From the NCBI GenBank assembly GCA_020747065.1, contig JAGMVK010000018.1:930001-994000 (forward strand): a DNA stretch of 64,000 nucleotides. The letters run 5' to 3'. The notes beneath the pieces were generated by a model. The model did no database searches and was not told the origin of the DNA. It was given only the letters and a program-made list of their open reading frames with translations. Shown here piece by piece: positions 21,508 to 33,384 of this stretch (position 1 is its first letter; every line of letters begins with the position of its first letter). This DNA is from Cadophora sp. MPI-SDFR-AT-0126 (taxonomy: Eukaryota; Ascomycota; Leotiomycetes; Helotiales; Ploettnerulaceae). A program made the translations under genes and the position numbers.

Positions 21508-22945
21508 CTATAAGCCTGTCAACAGGCAAATGCCCAGCAAAATACCCGTGACTACCCAGAGGCGCCGACTTGTCTGTCCAGACCTGGTTCCACCGCTCTT
21601 TTTGGACGTCGTAAGACTCGCAGTCTCCGTCTTCGTCGGCAGAGGGACTGCGGACGGCGTCTCTGACGGCGATGCCTTCAAGTGAACGTTGTTGCTATGC
21701 AACGGTGGCAAACTTTTGCTGCTTAGGAGACCTTGAATGGTCTCCAGAGCACTCATTTGCTGTCCAACGCCAAGCTTCCCATCCCATCCAGGCACATACC
21801 ATCTGGCTCCACAAGTAACTCCGTCAGTTCCGCCAGTACAGCTATCTGCCGCGGCTAGAGATGATGCTGTCAAGTACGTCGTTATAGCTTCGGCTGTGAA
21901 AGGAGCAACAAGTGCGGTTGCCCACATAAATCGCGAAAGGTAGCCTTTGAAGGAGAACTGGTCCGTATTACACGTGTTGACTGTCTCGCAAGCTGGCTCG
22001 TACATAACATTCGTCGAATTGGAGTAGGGACTGAAAAAGCCTGCTGACGCATTCAGATAACCTTGTGTACGTTCGGCCCATAGAGACGATCCATTCGTGT
22101 AGTTGTACAAAACAGCACTCCCGTACATGAACACAGCCGTGTTATATGTCCAGATGATCTTGTTTGTTTCAGAACAGTTTTTCAGGTCGTCAGTGCCGTC
22201 AAACACACGATAGTCGTCAGTGATGAGACCAATACTCCTAGTCCAGTCATAGACCTTGTGTGCCCAATCGACATATGTTTGATTACCAGTGAACCTTGCG
22301 AGTCGAGCAGAAAGCTGGAAAAATGCGCCGTTCGATATCGAGTTCTTGTAGTCAAACCCTTTATTAAAATCGAATATCTGCCACTTCAAGCCTCCTCCGC
22401 ATGACTCCGTGTTCCAGCGCCGCACTTGTGTATTCCACAGATTTTCCGTAAGCTCTACCCAGGAATAGTTGCCAATTGTCGGTTGGGGGTAGTCCTTTTC
22501 TGCAGCAGACATTGTTGCAAAACCCCAAAAAGCTTGATCGTCGTTCCCTTCGCTAAGATTGTACAGAGGTACCATGTAATCGAATTCTGGACCAACTTGC
22601 GAGAGAAGAGCCTGGGTCGTGATATTATTATAGGAATCATCGCCCGTGTAATGGAAGTAATCGAGCAGCAGCCCCCACATAGCGCCGGCTTGCCACCAAT
22701 AATAGGGCTTTGGCAAGACTGCTATCGTCCATGGATTGTTGGTAACGTTTCCGTCGTAGTATTTGACCATCCCATACGCGATTGTACTTGCTGCTTCTCG
22801 GATCGACGCTATAAAGTGTCAGGCAAGGGATAGCAATGCGAAGGGAGAGGGGCAAACCATCGTCAGTGATATTCAAGAAGATAGCTGCAGACTGCGGGGC
22901 AAGCACTGATAAAAGCACAGCAGATGCTGCAAGAAATATCCTCAT
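21508..22945 (-). CDS. GPI-anchored GH76 alpha-1,6-mannanase (Dcw1/Dfg5 type)
   Basis: Cell-surface enzyme or transglycosidase thought to link GPI-mannoproteins to wall glucan. Exon 1 is 22945-22858 and exon 2 is 22808-21508, with a 49-nt intron (GTTTGC...CTGAC...ATAG), giving 462 residues. Signal peptide at 1-21 (hydrophobic core ending QSAA). The GH76 fold is shown by PYYWWQAGAMWG, the paired catalytic aspartates in NDDQAFWG (Asp119-Asp120), GGLKWQIF and SNGAFFQLSARLAR. Many N-glycosylation sequons follow. The C-terminus has a Ser/Thr/Pro-rich stalk, a small-residue omega region (KSGGTRSG) and a hydrophobic tail, the usual GPI signal. The family is essential as the Dcw1/Dfg5 pair in yeast; I cannot tell which paralogue this is. 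Confidence 0.93.
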
Positions 22946-23945
22946 CCTGAATTTGTGCTATTTGTGCATGATGATGAGAGGAAAAGAGTCGAGGCGACAG
23001 GGAAAGGGAAGGAATGAAGGGAGGTATTTCTACCAAGTTCGTGAATCAGCAAGTTCGTCTTGAAGACTGCAGGACCCGCATCATAGAGTCGATCTCCAGA
23101 CAGGGGTTTATTTTAGAGCATGCCGAACCCGCATAAGACCTCCAGGCCATGCCAATCAATAGCCTCTCTTTTGATCGACACCAAGGATGCCAGTATGGGG
23201 GTCTGCGCGAGCTCGTATCAAGGTGTGTCGTGTTGCAAAGTGGCGCCGCTTATCGACTGAGACTTTGCTGACCAGAAGAACTGTGGCGGAATTCCAAAGA
23301 TCATTCCTCCTCTGACAAGCCCGGAGAGATACGATAGAAAAGCAATGTTGATGTAGTTAGGAAACATACAGTACACTTGACCGACCAAGGAATTTCCAAG
23401 TTTGGCTTCAAAGGAAAACAATGCCAATCTTGTTTTGTGGATCCGAGACTCCGAACCCAAGAAACTGCAAAGGCGATAAGGATCCAGTGGGCCTTCGTGA
23501 TTGCCCGTATTCCATATGAAATTCGCGCCGTAGTCATCAAATGCTCCTTACACCCTCTCCGAAAGCCCCTGTCTTCGATAGCTGCATTGTCACGATAGTG
23601 ATACCTACCCAGCCTTGCAAAGAGCGGTCATCTGCTGGATACGATGGTCAGATCGTGGAGTGCTTCTGGTGGAGTGCTAGACCCAGATAGGAGAATGAAG
23701 CATGAAAGAGACAACACAATACGGCATAATCCCGGCGTAGGTCCCGTGTACATGTTGCCAGGACAGCTCTTGTTGAATGGATGATGTTGACGTTGAAGTT
23801 TCAAAACGAAACAGAAACGAAATGAGGCTTCCGAATTTGGAAACGGTCATGTGATCTCGCTCCCCTCGTGCCGCCTCCCGCAGCTTGCAACGCGTCGTAG
23901 CGAGACCAGACAATCCCAGAACATGAACCACCAAGTCAAGCAATC
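22946..23945. other. Intergenic between divergent genes
   Basis: Shared upstream region of the GH76 gene (minus) and the Rad51 paralogue (plus), about 1 kb. No convincing gene. Confidence 0.55.
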
Positions 23946-25787
23946 ATGGACTACAACTCTATCCACGGCCCTGGGCAATCTAATTTCTCGTCTCCAATAG
24001 CTCGTAGGTATCCAATTAAGAAGATGTGAGCAGGACTAATTTTTCCAGACCGCATGCCCACAGTCTCAGCAGCACAAGCATTACAAGACTTAAAAACATC
24101 ACCGACGCGATGTATCTCCACGGGATTAAATCTTCTGGATTGTGTTTTACAGAATAGAGAGCGGGCATTCTCAGATTTAGAATCACTCCCAGGCGGTGTG
24201 TCGAGAGGGAAGGTGACTGAATTCTATGGTCCACCTGGTGTTGGGAAGACGGCTCTCGGGTGAGTGATATTCAGTCATCGGAAGGGATTGTTGCTGACGA
24301 AGATTCAGAATGGAATTGGCTGCTAGTGCGTTACATGCTGGGGAAGGAGTTGTTTGGATAGGTAAGTAGCTTCAGTTTCCTCTGATTTCATGTTGACTCC
24401 TTTTCTTCCGAGAAAGCATTGGCTCGGCTATTTGTCCTTCACTCTATTTACTTTACGACATTGCCTTATAATTGTGTCTTTTCTCTGATAAGAGAATGTT
24501 TTTTTCTTCAACGTAAAACCTTCATCACGTCCAATTCCCAATCGTTATAGACCTCTGCTTTCCTAGTCTTTTGTCATTGTCACATTCTTCTCTAACTTCA
24601 AGCTAGATGCCTCACACCCCATCTCCGGATCTCGACTTACTCAAATCCTGACCTCACACAAACCAGCTAAATCAAGCTCTGCTCCATCTGACCCAGCGAC
24701 AATCTCATCCCTCCTCTCACATTTCACCCACTTCTCCACCCCAAGTCTCGCCCACCTCCTCGCCCTCCTCACACACCCTACACTCCCACACCCACCTCCA
24801 AATACAGGTTTAATAGTGATCGACTCCTTCTCAACACTAATTGCCAATGCATTCCCCCGATCTACAGACCCAAATGGCACACCTAGAAACCCTGGGGGTA
24901 AGGATAGAGCTCTCCAGCTCACTCTTCTCCCTCGTCCTGTCTTGTTCGGAATTTACTAATAATTACCAGTACCCAATCCTTCAGCACGCAAATTCCCCAT
25001 CCTCCAACATCTCATCTCCTCCCTCGCTAAATTAGCCACCACACGCAATATCGCCATCGTCGTAACCTCCCAATGCGTCACAAAGATGCGACCCGGAGCA
25101 GGCGCCGTGCTAGTGCCAGCCGTCAACGCCACAACCTGGGAACAAGGTCTCGGATGTCGAGTTGAGCTCATGCGGGACTGGGGATGGGAGGATGAGGAAG
25201 GAGTTATGGTCGATGGAGTGAGGTTAGCGAGGGTGCTGAAGGCGGAGGGCGTGGCTGTTAGTGGGGCGAGACTGGTTGGATTTACGGTCCGTGAGGTATG
25301 TTTGTTTCCATCTCTCAGATCACCTTAAAACAAGACTACGATCATTGATACCCGCTTCCCCCAACAGACAGGCATCCACCCACTCTCCCTCCCCCTCACA
25401 GTCCTCCCAACCCAACCATCGCCCCAAGCGCTTCGACAACCAACCAACACCAACATCCAGACAGCACCCTCCAACACCACCATGCTTCCTCAAAAACGCA
25501 AACTCTCAGCCACAGACCTCGAAATCCCCGACAGCGACGCAGAAGATGACGAGGACTACGGGTGGGCGGAAGAAGATGAAGAGGAATTGCCGCCGCCACC
25601 GCCGCAGTGGCAGGGGAGTGAGGACGCGTTGGAGCCGCCGGTTGAGGAGAACGAGGGAGACGAGGAGTTGTTGGAATTGGCGATGGGGGAAGATGAGGAG
25701 GATGATAGAGTTGGGGTTGAAAAAAGTAGGGAGAGAACGATCGGGAAGCATGTTATTGATGACAGTGAGGATGAACTTGCTTTATAA
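23946..25787 (+). CDS. RecA/Rad51-family recombination paralogue (Rad55-like)
   Basis: Six exons: 23946-24003, 24049-24259, 24309-24361, 24607-24897, 24970-25295, 25368-25787; all joins keep frame, 452 residues. The RecA core starts with CISTGLNLLDCVL, then LPGGVSRGKVTEFYGPPGVGKTA (shown split here: LPGGVSRGK, and Walker A GPPGVGKTA at about 80-88), Walker B GLIVIDSFS, and IAIVVTSQC. This is the layout of Rad51 paralogues that assist Rad51 filament assembly in homologous recombination. Among fungal paralogues Rad55/Rhp55 is the best guess; a Rad51D/XRCC2 type is possible. The last exon is an acidic, disordered tail (DSDAEDDEDYG, runs of E and D). Intron 3 is 245 nt, much longer than the other introns of the gene. 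Confidence 0.8.
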
Positions 25788-26097
25788 ATTGGGTGATGGA
25801 GAGATGAAGGAATGGAGGTCAGTAATGCACACTCCTATCCATAGACTCGTCGTACGTTGTGTTAGAGTGAGCTAAAGTCACTTCATCATAATTACAAACA
25901 CGTTTGTATGTCAGAATCGACTCCTAGTTAAACGAGAACTTGAATTTCTGGCACGACAAGATATCATACAAGCCGCACCAACCGAAACGACAAAAGACGC
26001 TCAAACCAAAGCACTGTTTTTCACCGTACCACTTCCTAGTCCCGACCAGTTTCCCCACCAATACAGAGTCTTGCCGTAGCAAAGACTAGACCATTAC
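25788..26097. other. 3' ends of convergent genes
   Basis: 310 bp between the stop codons of the Rad51 paralogue and the acyl-CoA synthetase. Nothing else seen. Confidence 0.6.
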
Positions 26098-28287
26098 CTA
26101 ATTATTCCGGGAGTAAGCAGCATCGACTTCCTTCTTGTATTTTTCCAAGATCAACTTTCGGTTGAGCTTCTGAGCTGAGGTGACCATATTCTATCATGTT
26201 TGTTAGTATTAGAGTATGATGCGAGGGATCGGGAAAGCTTACGTTTTGTGGTGTCCACTCCTCATCGGCCAACACTGATCCCTCGATGATCTCAATGCCG
26301 CTCAATCCACCAGCTCGTCCAGCTTGTTGCAGCTCTTTCAGAACTGCATCTTGGATCTTTCGATTATGGACCAGGTCCTCGATACCGTTACCCTGAACAC
26401 CAATTCTCTCGGCGAGCTTCTTCAACGCTGGCTCAGCAGGAACGATGATCGCTACTGGCTTAGTGCGTTGTTGATCGGCATACACGCAAATGTTGGCCAC
26501 CACGGTTGCGGCTCTATAAACAGACTCCAGCTTCTCGAGAGCAATGTACTCGCCATTTAGAGTCTTGACCAAGTTCTTCTTTCGGTCAATGATCTTCAAG
26601 TGGCCATTCTTGTCCCACTCTCCAATGTCACCGGTCTTGAACCATCCATCTGGGCTGAGAGCCTCCTTGGTCTGTTCCTCGTCATTGTAGTAGCCTTCCA
26701 TGACAGTAACACCTCTGATCCAGATCTCTCCTTGTGGGTTTGGCTTGTTCGTCGCATAGTAACCGGCATCAGGGAAGTCGACCAACTTGATTTCCACAGA
26801 TCCAGGGATATCACCAAGGGTCTCGTCGGTCCATTCCATAGGATCCATCAATGCACCCATAGCGGTAGTCTCAGTCAGTCCGTAACCGCTGATCATGGGT
26901 GTGATTGCCATCGAAATGAATCTCTGCGTGTCCTTTGCGATTGGCCCCCCTCCGTTCATGCAGATTCTCAATCGTCCACCAGTCGCATCCTTGACCTTTT
27001 TAAACACCACATTATCAAGAACGCCAACTCCTGGCAATCCGTAGTGAAGCAGGTTCTGCTTAGCCCAGAGTGCACCCCAGAAAAGGTTCTTGACGATCGG
27101 GCTTCCAGAATTGACCTTTGCGACAATTCCCTTCTTAACGGACTCCCAGACAGCTGGGACACCAACAAGAACTGTGGGCTTGAACTCGCGAATATCTCCC
27201 TTGCAGTTCTTCACGGATGTATCTGACAGCGTCTTTGGGTTTCCATAGCCCATAGTTCCACCCCAGTATAAGCATGCATTTTCGAAGACAAATTCGAGGA
27301 TATGAGCGAGGGGTAGGTAGGTCAACAGACCGTCTCCTGGACCAAGGTATGGGTGGACAATAACACTGACGCCAGCGACTGCTTCATTTAGTACTTTTCT
27401 CCATGAGGTCTGGGGATTTACATACTTGCGCCAATGACAGCCTTGTGCTTGAGAGGCACACCCTTTGGTGGACCAGTAGATCCGGAGGTGTACATAATGC
27501 AGCAGAGATCATCAGCAGAGGGCGGTACAGGCTCAGCTGGATTGCTCTCTCCAAGCTTCCGCAACTCCTCAAAGCTCAAAATTGTCAACCGATCGTGGGC
27601 TTTCTTCAGAGCGTCGATGTTTTCTTGCTTGACCTCATTCTGACTGTTCCAAATGACATATTTGATTTCGGTAGCTTCCTTAAGTGGTTTGATGAGGGTA
27701 GGTAGGAGATGAGGGTCGAGGAAGATAGCTTTGGCTTTCGTTGCCACCAGGGAGTGCTTCAGACCTTCCTCTCCCAAAGTGTCGTAAGCAGTGACGATGG
27801 GCATTGATTGTGATACAGCGCCATGTGCGGTTGCAAGCCAGTGAGCACTGGTAGCTGCGAATATGTGCACCCGATCGTCCTTGTTCAGGCCGAGCTTTCT
27901 GTAACCCGAGCCAATCTGTAGAATCAACTTCTCATAATCGTGGAAGCTCAGGTACTCGTATCCACTGAGCTCGAAGTATGTCCATTTCTTATCAACCTCT
28001 GTCTCCTGCCCATCTACCATCTTCTTGACCTTCTTGGTCTCTTGATGCGTCTTGATGAGCTTCCGGGTGCCCAGGGCCTTGGCGTTGCCATACTTCTCTG
28101 AGCTGAGCTTCACAATATCGAAGAGAGTTTCGACGCCTTCGGCCGGGCGCTCTTGGAGCTTGTTCACTGACAAAGGATGTCTGCGAGGGATCGTCTCGCC
28201 CTCGACTGCCTCATATCCTGGAGCTTCGACGCTGAAGGGCGGCTTATGGTAAATTTTAGGCTGCGGCTGGATGTTCTTGAGCGACAT
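26098..28287 (-). CDS. FAA1: Long-chain fatty-acid-CoA ligase
   Basis: Activates long-chain fatty acids to acyl-CoA with ATP, for lipid synthesis or beta-oxidation. Exons 28287-27426, 27378-26243, 26190-26098 give 696 residues, typical of yeast Faa1/Faa4. Motifs: AMP-binding P-loop YTSGSTGPPKGVPLKHK, LPLAHILEF, YGLTETTA, and the fatty-acid signature DGWFKTGDIGEW, followed by IDRKKNLVKTLNGEYIALEKLE. No PTS1 at the C-terminus (ends SRNN), so the sequence gives no peroxisomal signal. The chosen start MSLKNIQ matches family N-termini. The same frame stays open to an ATG at 28524, which would add 79 residues with a hydrophobic segment. Encoded upstream of FOX2, with which it shares a pathway. Confidence 0.94.
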
Positions 28288-29118
28288 CTTGGATAGCAAT
28301 TTGTTGGGAAGCTCAACTTCTGTGTTTGGGGAATTGTGGATGCAAACAAGGCACAAGAAGAGGAATGCGACTCGAAACGCGGTCGCGTACAGAGTGAAGA
28401 TTAAATTCGAAAAAGCGTTGCGGTGGGGGAAGTGGATGAGATTGGGGTGGAAAGAGTTGAGTTGAGTGCTGGTGAGTGAGCTTGGGCAACGGGGACAGTC
28501 GTCATGGTTTTGGGTTCTTGTCAACAGAGCGGCAGGCCGGCCACTTCCCAGACTGGGCTAGAAGCCAGCGCCAAGATTGATTCAGCATTGGTCCCTCCCT
28601 GGTCTTTTCTGCACAACGTCGGGGATGCTCCCCTTTTCTGCCTCCACTGCACCGCCCCATCAGGGTCTTTGAGACTGATTTGCAGATGGAGATGGGGTTT
28701 GGAGATGGAACTAGTTCTCGTCAAAATGATCGACCATACCGAGGTAGAATTTACAGCTTTATTCAAATTACTGGGCGAAGCGTTCAACATTTCATTTCAC
28801 GCTCTTTTCTTCACTTCATCGGAAACCTAAAACTCTTTGCCGGCGCCCGTCAGAGCAGTAATCTCATCCTACGCTTACCAAGGACGCCGACGTGTCCAGT
28901 TCTGGACCGCCACGGCAACATCCTTTGTCTCGCCATATCAAATTCCTTCATCCTGAGTAGAGCCAAGCCCTGGGCAAATGATCAAGCGAGCTCAGCCTGG
29001 CTCCTTGGAGAATTGCAAAACGGTTGTACAGAGACAAAGGCTCAAATCTCGGTCCGTGAATGGTTAGGCATATCGGTTGAGGATTCTGACTCCTGGTTAA
29101 CTTACCCTGATTCACCCG
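28288..29118. other. Divergent promoter region of FAA1 and RKM5
   Basis: 830 bp. Contains CCGAGG at 28739-28744. An open frame at 28680-29126 has no recognisable features. Confidence 0.55.
28739..28744 (+). promoter_or_regulatory. CCGAGG, candidate FarA/FarB fatty-acid response site
   Basis: CCGAGG/CCTCGG is the known core bound by FarA/FarB (Ctf1-type) Zn-cluster activators upstream of fungal fatty-acid catabolism genes. This copy lies about 450 bp upstream of the acyl-CoA synthetase start and also in front of RKM5. A six-base motif is expected by chance about once per 2 kb, so this is only suggestive. Confidence 0.35.
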
Positions 29119-30057
29119 ATGATTAGTTCAATGTTGTTGGACGCTCTTGGCGAAGAGATAGACGACCCCGAAACAGAATCATTTCTTCTCTTCTCACAAT
29201 CTATTCCATCTCAGAATCTCGGCTTCGTCGACTCAAAAGCCACACTGTTGGAGCTGACAATCGGTGACCGGGACCTGACGATCAACCAATCACCGACGAT
29301 TTTATCTTCGAATAGAGGTGGTGGTACAACCGGTGCAGGTTTGACTTAGAACTCATTTGCGGGGTGCATCAACTGACGGACTTTCGCAGTCGTTTGGAAA
29401 ATTACCCCTCTTTTTGCAAGATGGATAACGTCCACCAGCTTCCTCTTCAAACTTGGCATTCTTGACTCCAAGTCCAATGTGCTTGAACTCGGCTGTGGCA
29501 TATCGGGGATCATTGGGCTGTCCCTAGGGCCACTTATCGACTCCTATGTCTTGACCGATCAAGACTATGTTATGAAACTTCTGAATCAAAATCTGACCCA
29601 GAATCGACAGGGAACATCCACAGCAAGCAAAGGTCGGAAGAGCTCATCGAAACCCAAAAGGGGCTCAGCATCGACAAACTCGTTGCAAACAGTCAGCAAC
29701 ATCACTGCTCGGCCATTGGACTGGGAGACGGACGAAGTGACACCTTCGCTTACAGGCAGCGATTCAAACAAGAGCTTTGATGTCGTGATAGCTTGTGATT
29801 GCATCTATAACGATGCGCTGATCAGACCATTAGTACAGACTTGCGTCGATGCTTGCAAGCTACGAGTGACAGACGACCCGGCGAAAAGTCCAACTGTCTG
29901 CATTGTAGCACAGCAGCTTCGTTCGTCGGAAGTTTTTGAAGGGTGGCTCAAGGAATTCCATAAAGCATTTCAAGTCTGGCGACTTCCAGATAAAGACCTC
30001 ATTGATGGCCTGAAGTCGGACTCGGGATTCGTGGTTCATATTGGCATCTTGCGTTAG
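29119..30057 (+). CDS. RKM5: Ribosomal lysine N-methyltransferase 5
   Basis: Seven-beta-strand (Methyltransf_16) SAM-dependent enzyme; yeast Rkm5 monomethylates ribosomal protein L1. Exons 29119-29338 and 29390-30057 with a 51-nt intron give 295 residues. Order of family signatures: GTTGAVVWKITPLFARWI, SAM motif I VLELGCGISGI, YVLTDQDYVMKLLNQNL and VVIACDCIYND. The same sequence of blocks is present in yeast Rkm5. A basic, serine-rich insertion (residues near 160-185) separates two halves of the fold. Start at 29119 or at the in-frame Met of 29131. Confidence 0.85.
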
Positions 30058-30527
30058 CGGACAATCATCCCGCGGATAACATTGACCTGGATGAGTAGAA
30101 GGTTATGTCTGCCTCAGCAAACGTCCAAGGACTTACCAGCAGGACGGTAATCTTCATCGTCCATATCACAGTGAAGTCATAAGACTACTTCACTTAGTGA
30201 CATGAATTAATGGACGTTGAAAAAAGATCTCGATTAAATCAGTTGCCAAAAGTAAATACTAGAGACTCTAGCATTACAATCACACCACTTCATTAACATT
30301 GAGTGACTTTCAAACCCTTCTTGAGATGCCCAATTAGGCAAGTCACGTTCTCGCGTGCTTGACTATTTGGCGCGACTCTGTCGCTTTCAACCGCGCGTCC
30401 CTCGTCCTTCATCCTTAACCATCCACGAACATCCATCGGCGATGGGCACTTGAGTTTGGCCTGTTATCTGTCGATCGGATAATAATCCTGCTCTCTCGGT
30501 TCTCGATACCGCGTCGATTGGTAGATC
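30058..30527. other. Intergenic, RKM5 to ECM11
   Basis: 470 bp holding the RKM5 3' end and the ECM11 promoter. Nothing else seen. Confidence 0.55.
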
Positions 30528-32090
30528 TTGGTCTACAGCCACTGCGAGGCTGCCATCCGGACGACTTTCTATTCACGACTTTCCATCGAGACCACTGCCC
30601 TCTCCCAAGAAGCTTCATTGAACGCGCATACGGTCACCGAACCTCCAGGCCATTGCTTGAATGTTGGACATCCATCCAGATATATCAACCAGCTGATCAT
30701 GAACCGCTTCGTCCAAACTCGCGCCCAGAATGGCCACCAGAATGGCCAAAATGGAAGAGCTCCAACATCACCTCTAGGTCAGAGTGTTAATGGTGATAAC
30801 GGTCGCCCGGATCGTTCATCAGCTCGAGATTTGAAGTTCTCGAAAAAGTCAGGCAACACAACGCTCACAAATACCGAGCCTTTGCCCGGATATACCTCGA
30901 ACCAGGTTAGCGATGCCAATTTATTTTCCCACAACCTATACCAACAAGTGGAATATGGTCAAAGCATGGATGGGTCCAAGGAGGCTCAGTATCAGAAGGA
31001 CATATTGGAGGAAACTACTGTGGGATCGGACTTTGACCGTACCAAGAGTGACATTGGTTTCGAGCTTGAACAATACGACGAATACAATGAAGGTGGGTTC
31101 TCCACAGATGATGGCAATGGCTACATACACGACCGCCGCCCTCATGTGGAGATTGTCGGTGCCAAAGAAGTTCACACGATTCAGTATAAACAGAGTCGAT
31201 CGCCGTTGAGAAGTACCAAGACCGCCCACCAGACTCAAAGACAACAGCCATTGGCTATCGCTGGACGCTTCGAAGCAAACAAGCAGCATCAGGATCTTCA
31301 ACTAAGAAGTGGTCACGGAGCTTCTGAACCTCATCGTGATCAAGGCTCCAGGAAGCGATCTCGTTCGGGCGGTGCACTTCATGCGCAGGTTACTCGAGGC
31401 CTACAGCAAGAAGTCCCTGATGATGGCGACGATGAAGCTGATCCGGAATCTGCAGGTGGGCAAGCAGATGCCACTGTTCGCCTTGGTGACGTCCACTTGA
31501 AGAGTGATGGTACTGAACAGGCAACTCCAGTCCAGAGTCCAATTCGTCAACGCAAGTCTCGAACACTTCCACAAGTTCCGAGTTCTCAAAATATCCAACA
31601 ACCCGAGAATCCACAGGCCCAGGAGAACCTTGCTATCGACGATCGTCTCATTCCAGACTATTCAGATGCGGAACTCAAGCTCATGAAATACTCAGATCTT
31701 GATGGAGAGAATTGGGATATGGTACCGAAGGCGACGCAGTACAAGCTGCCGGCTGAGCTTCATGGCCGCAAAGTCACAATGGAGATGAAGATCGCACACC
31801 ACCTCAAGCTAGATCCGGAGCATGGTCAGCTTCCATTCTACGAAAATCTGTCAACAGAGGAGTGGGAGCAAGCTGGAGATCTGTTTATTGAAAAGTTTGC
31901 TGAATTGATGAAGAAGCTTAAGGAGAAGAAGCGAGTGAAGCGTGAGACTGCATCGCAATTTGAAAATGAAATCAAGGAAAGGGAGAAAGCTGTGCGAGAC
32001 CATGCTACTATGCTCGACACCAAACTTGAAGGAATGGAGGTTGCTGGAAAGTCCCTGTTGGGAACAAAGAAGAAGCGGACCAGGGGATGA
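30528..32090 (+). CDS. ECM11: Ecm11-domain protein
   Basis: One exon. Yeast Ecm11 is a SUMOylated component of the synaptonemal-complex central element and acts in meiosis. The C-terminal part shows the Ecm11 domain: PDYSDAELKLMKYSDLDGE..., WDMVPKA, LPFYENLSTEEWEQAGDLF, then a charged coiled-coil (roughly the last 90 residues) and a basic tail KKKRTRG. The first 330 residues are low-complexity and Gln/Ser-rich. From 30528 the protein has 520 residues; from the in-frame Met at 30699 (MNRFVQTRAQ) it has 463. The latter is the better start, because the residues before it look untypical. No intron is needed. Confidence 0.8.
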   Translation: MVYSHCEAAIRTTFYSRLSIETTALSQEASLNAHTVTEPPGHCLNVGHPSRYINQLIMNRFVQTRAQNGHQNGQNGRAPTSPLGQSVNGDNGRPDRSSARDLKFSKKSGNTTLTNTEPLPGYTSNQVSDANLFSHNLYQQVEYGQSMDGSKEAQYQKDILEETTVGSDFDRTKSDIGFELEQYDEYNEGGFSTDDGNGYIHDRRPHVEIVGAKEVHTIQYKQSRSPLRSTKTAHQTQRQQPLAIAGRFEANKQHQDLQLRSGHGASEPHRDQGSRKRSRSGGALHAQVTRGLQQEVPDDGDDEADPESAGGQADATVRLGDVHLKSDGTEQATPVQSPIRQRKSRTLPQVPSSQNIQQPENPQAQENLAIDDRLIPDYSDAELKLMKYSDLDGENWDMVPKATQYKLPAELHGRKVTMEMKIAHHLKLDPEHGQLPFYENLSTEEWEQAGDLFIEKFAELMKKLKEKKRVKRETASQFENEIKEREKAVRDHATMLDTKLEGMEVAGKSLLGTKKKRTRG

Positions 32091-32475
32091 AAGACAGAAC
32101 TTCACCTTGTATTCACATGCTTTGTTAAATGCGTGCTGTTCCTGTTGCAAAGTTGGCAAACTTATGGTTTTGATCAAGTGGCCGGGAGAATCGAGGACGA
32201 GAAGTGTTGGGAATATGGAACATTTCATACAGGCTTTCTCGGCATGGTATTTCAAAGTTTTGATATGGGGGATGGACGGAATCACGGTGCATGAAACGGT
32301 ACGTTATTAGCATTTGCAAGGAGTCATGGCTATGATTTGAGAGTCGGAAAAGCGTGCAGAAACTTTGGAGTTATCACAATACCCATTTGCTTTAGCATCA
32401 TAGCCAATTCAATGAATGAGCTTTCTTGAATCAAGTGCATTCAAGCAAAGCTGCTTCAATTAATCTGATCTCGCT
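32091..32475. other. 3' ends of convergent ECM11 and TDA10
   Basis: 385 bp, no gene seen. Confidence 0.55.
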
Positions 32476-33384
32476 TTATATTTTGATCACCTCCTTAACC
32501 CTCCTGTCCCTTCCAACAACCAATCTCAACTGCCTCCCCTCAGCCCCTTCTCTCCCCTGAAAGAACCCTTTCCTCAACCTCTCGGTATAAAGCTCATAAG
32601 CCGGATAATACCCATCCACGAACCTCACCACCTGCTCCTCACTCATGCCACTTCCTTTCTCCCTCCTCAACGCCTCCTCCTGCTCCTGCCTCCACTTATA
32701 CACGTACTCGGTCTCCTCAGCATCTACATGAATAAACGCATCAAAACTCTCATTCACAACCTCATAGTCCCTCAACCTCTCATTTACGAACAGCAAATCC
32801 TCAATCCTATGCCCTTTCAACGTCCTACTCTCCCCTCTCTGCTTAGTCCGCACTTCTTCATCACTCAATGCACTGAAGCCAACACACCACCCCTCGAAAA
32901 TCACGACTTGGATCTTTTCCTCTCCAGGCCTATTCACGACTTTCCACTCCTTCTCAGGAACGCGATCTCCTTGTCCCGAGAATAAACTCTTGTCGTATTC
33001 CGGGACCTTTACTTCTCTCCCTTCCCTCAATGCAGAGAATAGCTCTCTGGCCAGACGCATATCATGCGTGCCTGGCTCGCCGCGGTGTTGTACCAGGGGG
33101 TTGGAGGGGTGGGATTCTGCGAGGGAGACTTGGTCGGAGTGTGTGAGGTAGAGGTCGTCAATACTGCAGACGAGGGTGCGGAGACCCTGGCTGTTGAGGG
33201 TTGAGGAGAGGGCTGTTACGAGGGTTGTTTTGCCGGCTCCTTGGACGCCGTTGAGGCCGATTATGAAGGGCGAGGATGAGGCATTGGACTTGGATTCAGG
33301 TGGGTGGGTGTTGAGGAGGGAGAGGATGAAGGGGATGCAGTGGGGGGATTTGTCGTCGATTATCGTGGGTTTGGAGGTTGACAT
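32476..33384 (-). CDS. TDA10: ATP-dependent small-molecule kinase, Tda10/glycerate kinase type
   Basis: P-loop kinase related to yeast Tda10 (YGR205W) and plant D-glycerate 3-kinase; substrate in fungi is not established. Single exon, 302 residues, start MSTSKPTIID. Walker A is GLNGVQGAGKTT, followed by CSIDDLYLTH, the conserved HRGEPGTHD segment, PEYDKSLFSGQGDR, VIFEGWCVGF, and a C-terminal FVDGYYPAYELYTERL region. The order and spacing fit the family. An upstream in-frame ATG at 33495 would add 37 residues without family features. Confidence 0.88.
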   Translation of the reverse strand: MSTSKPTIIDDKSPHCIPFILSLLNTHPPESKSNASSSPFIIGLNGVQGAGKTTLVTALSSTLNSQGLRTLVCSIDDLYLTHSDQVSLAESHPSNPLVQHRGEPGTHDMRLARELFSALREGREVKVPEYDKSLFSGQGDRVPEKEWKVVNRPGEEKIQVVIFEGWCVGFSALSDEEVRTKQRGESRTLKGHRIEDLLFVNERLRDYEVVNESFDAFIHVDAEETEYVYKWRQEQEEALRREKGSGMSEEQVVRFVDGYYPAYELYTERLRKGFFQGREGAEGRQLRLVVGRDRRVKEVIKI

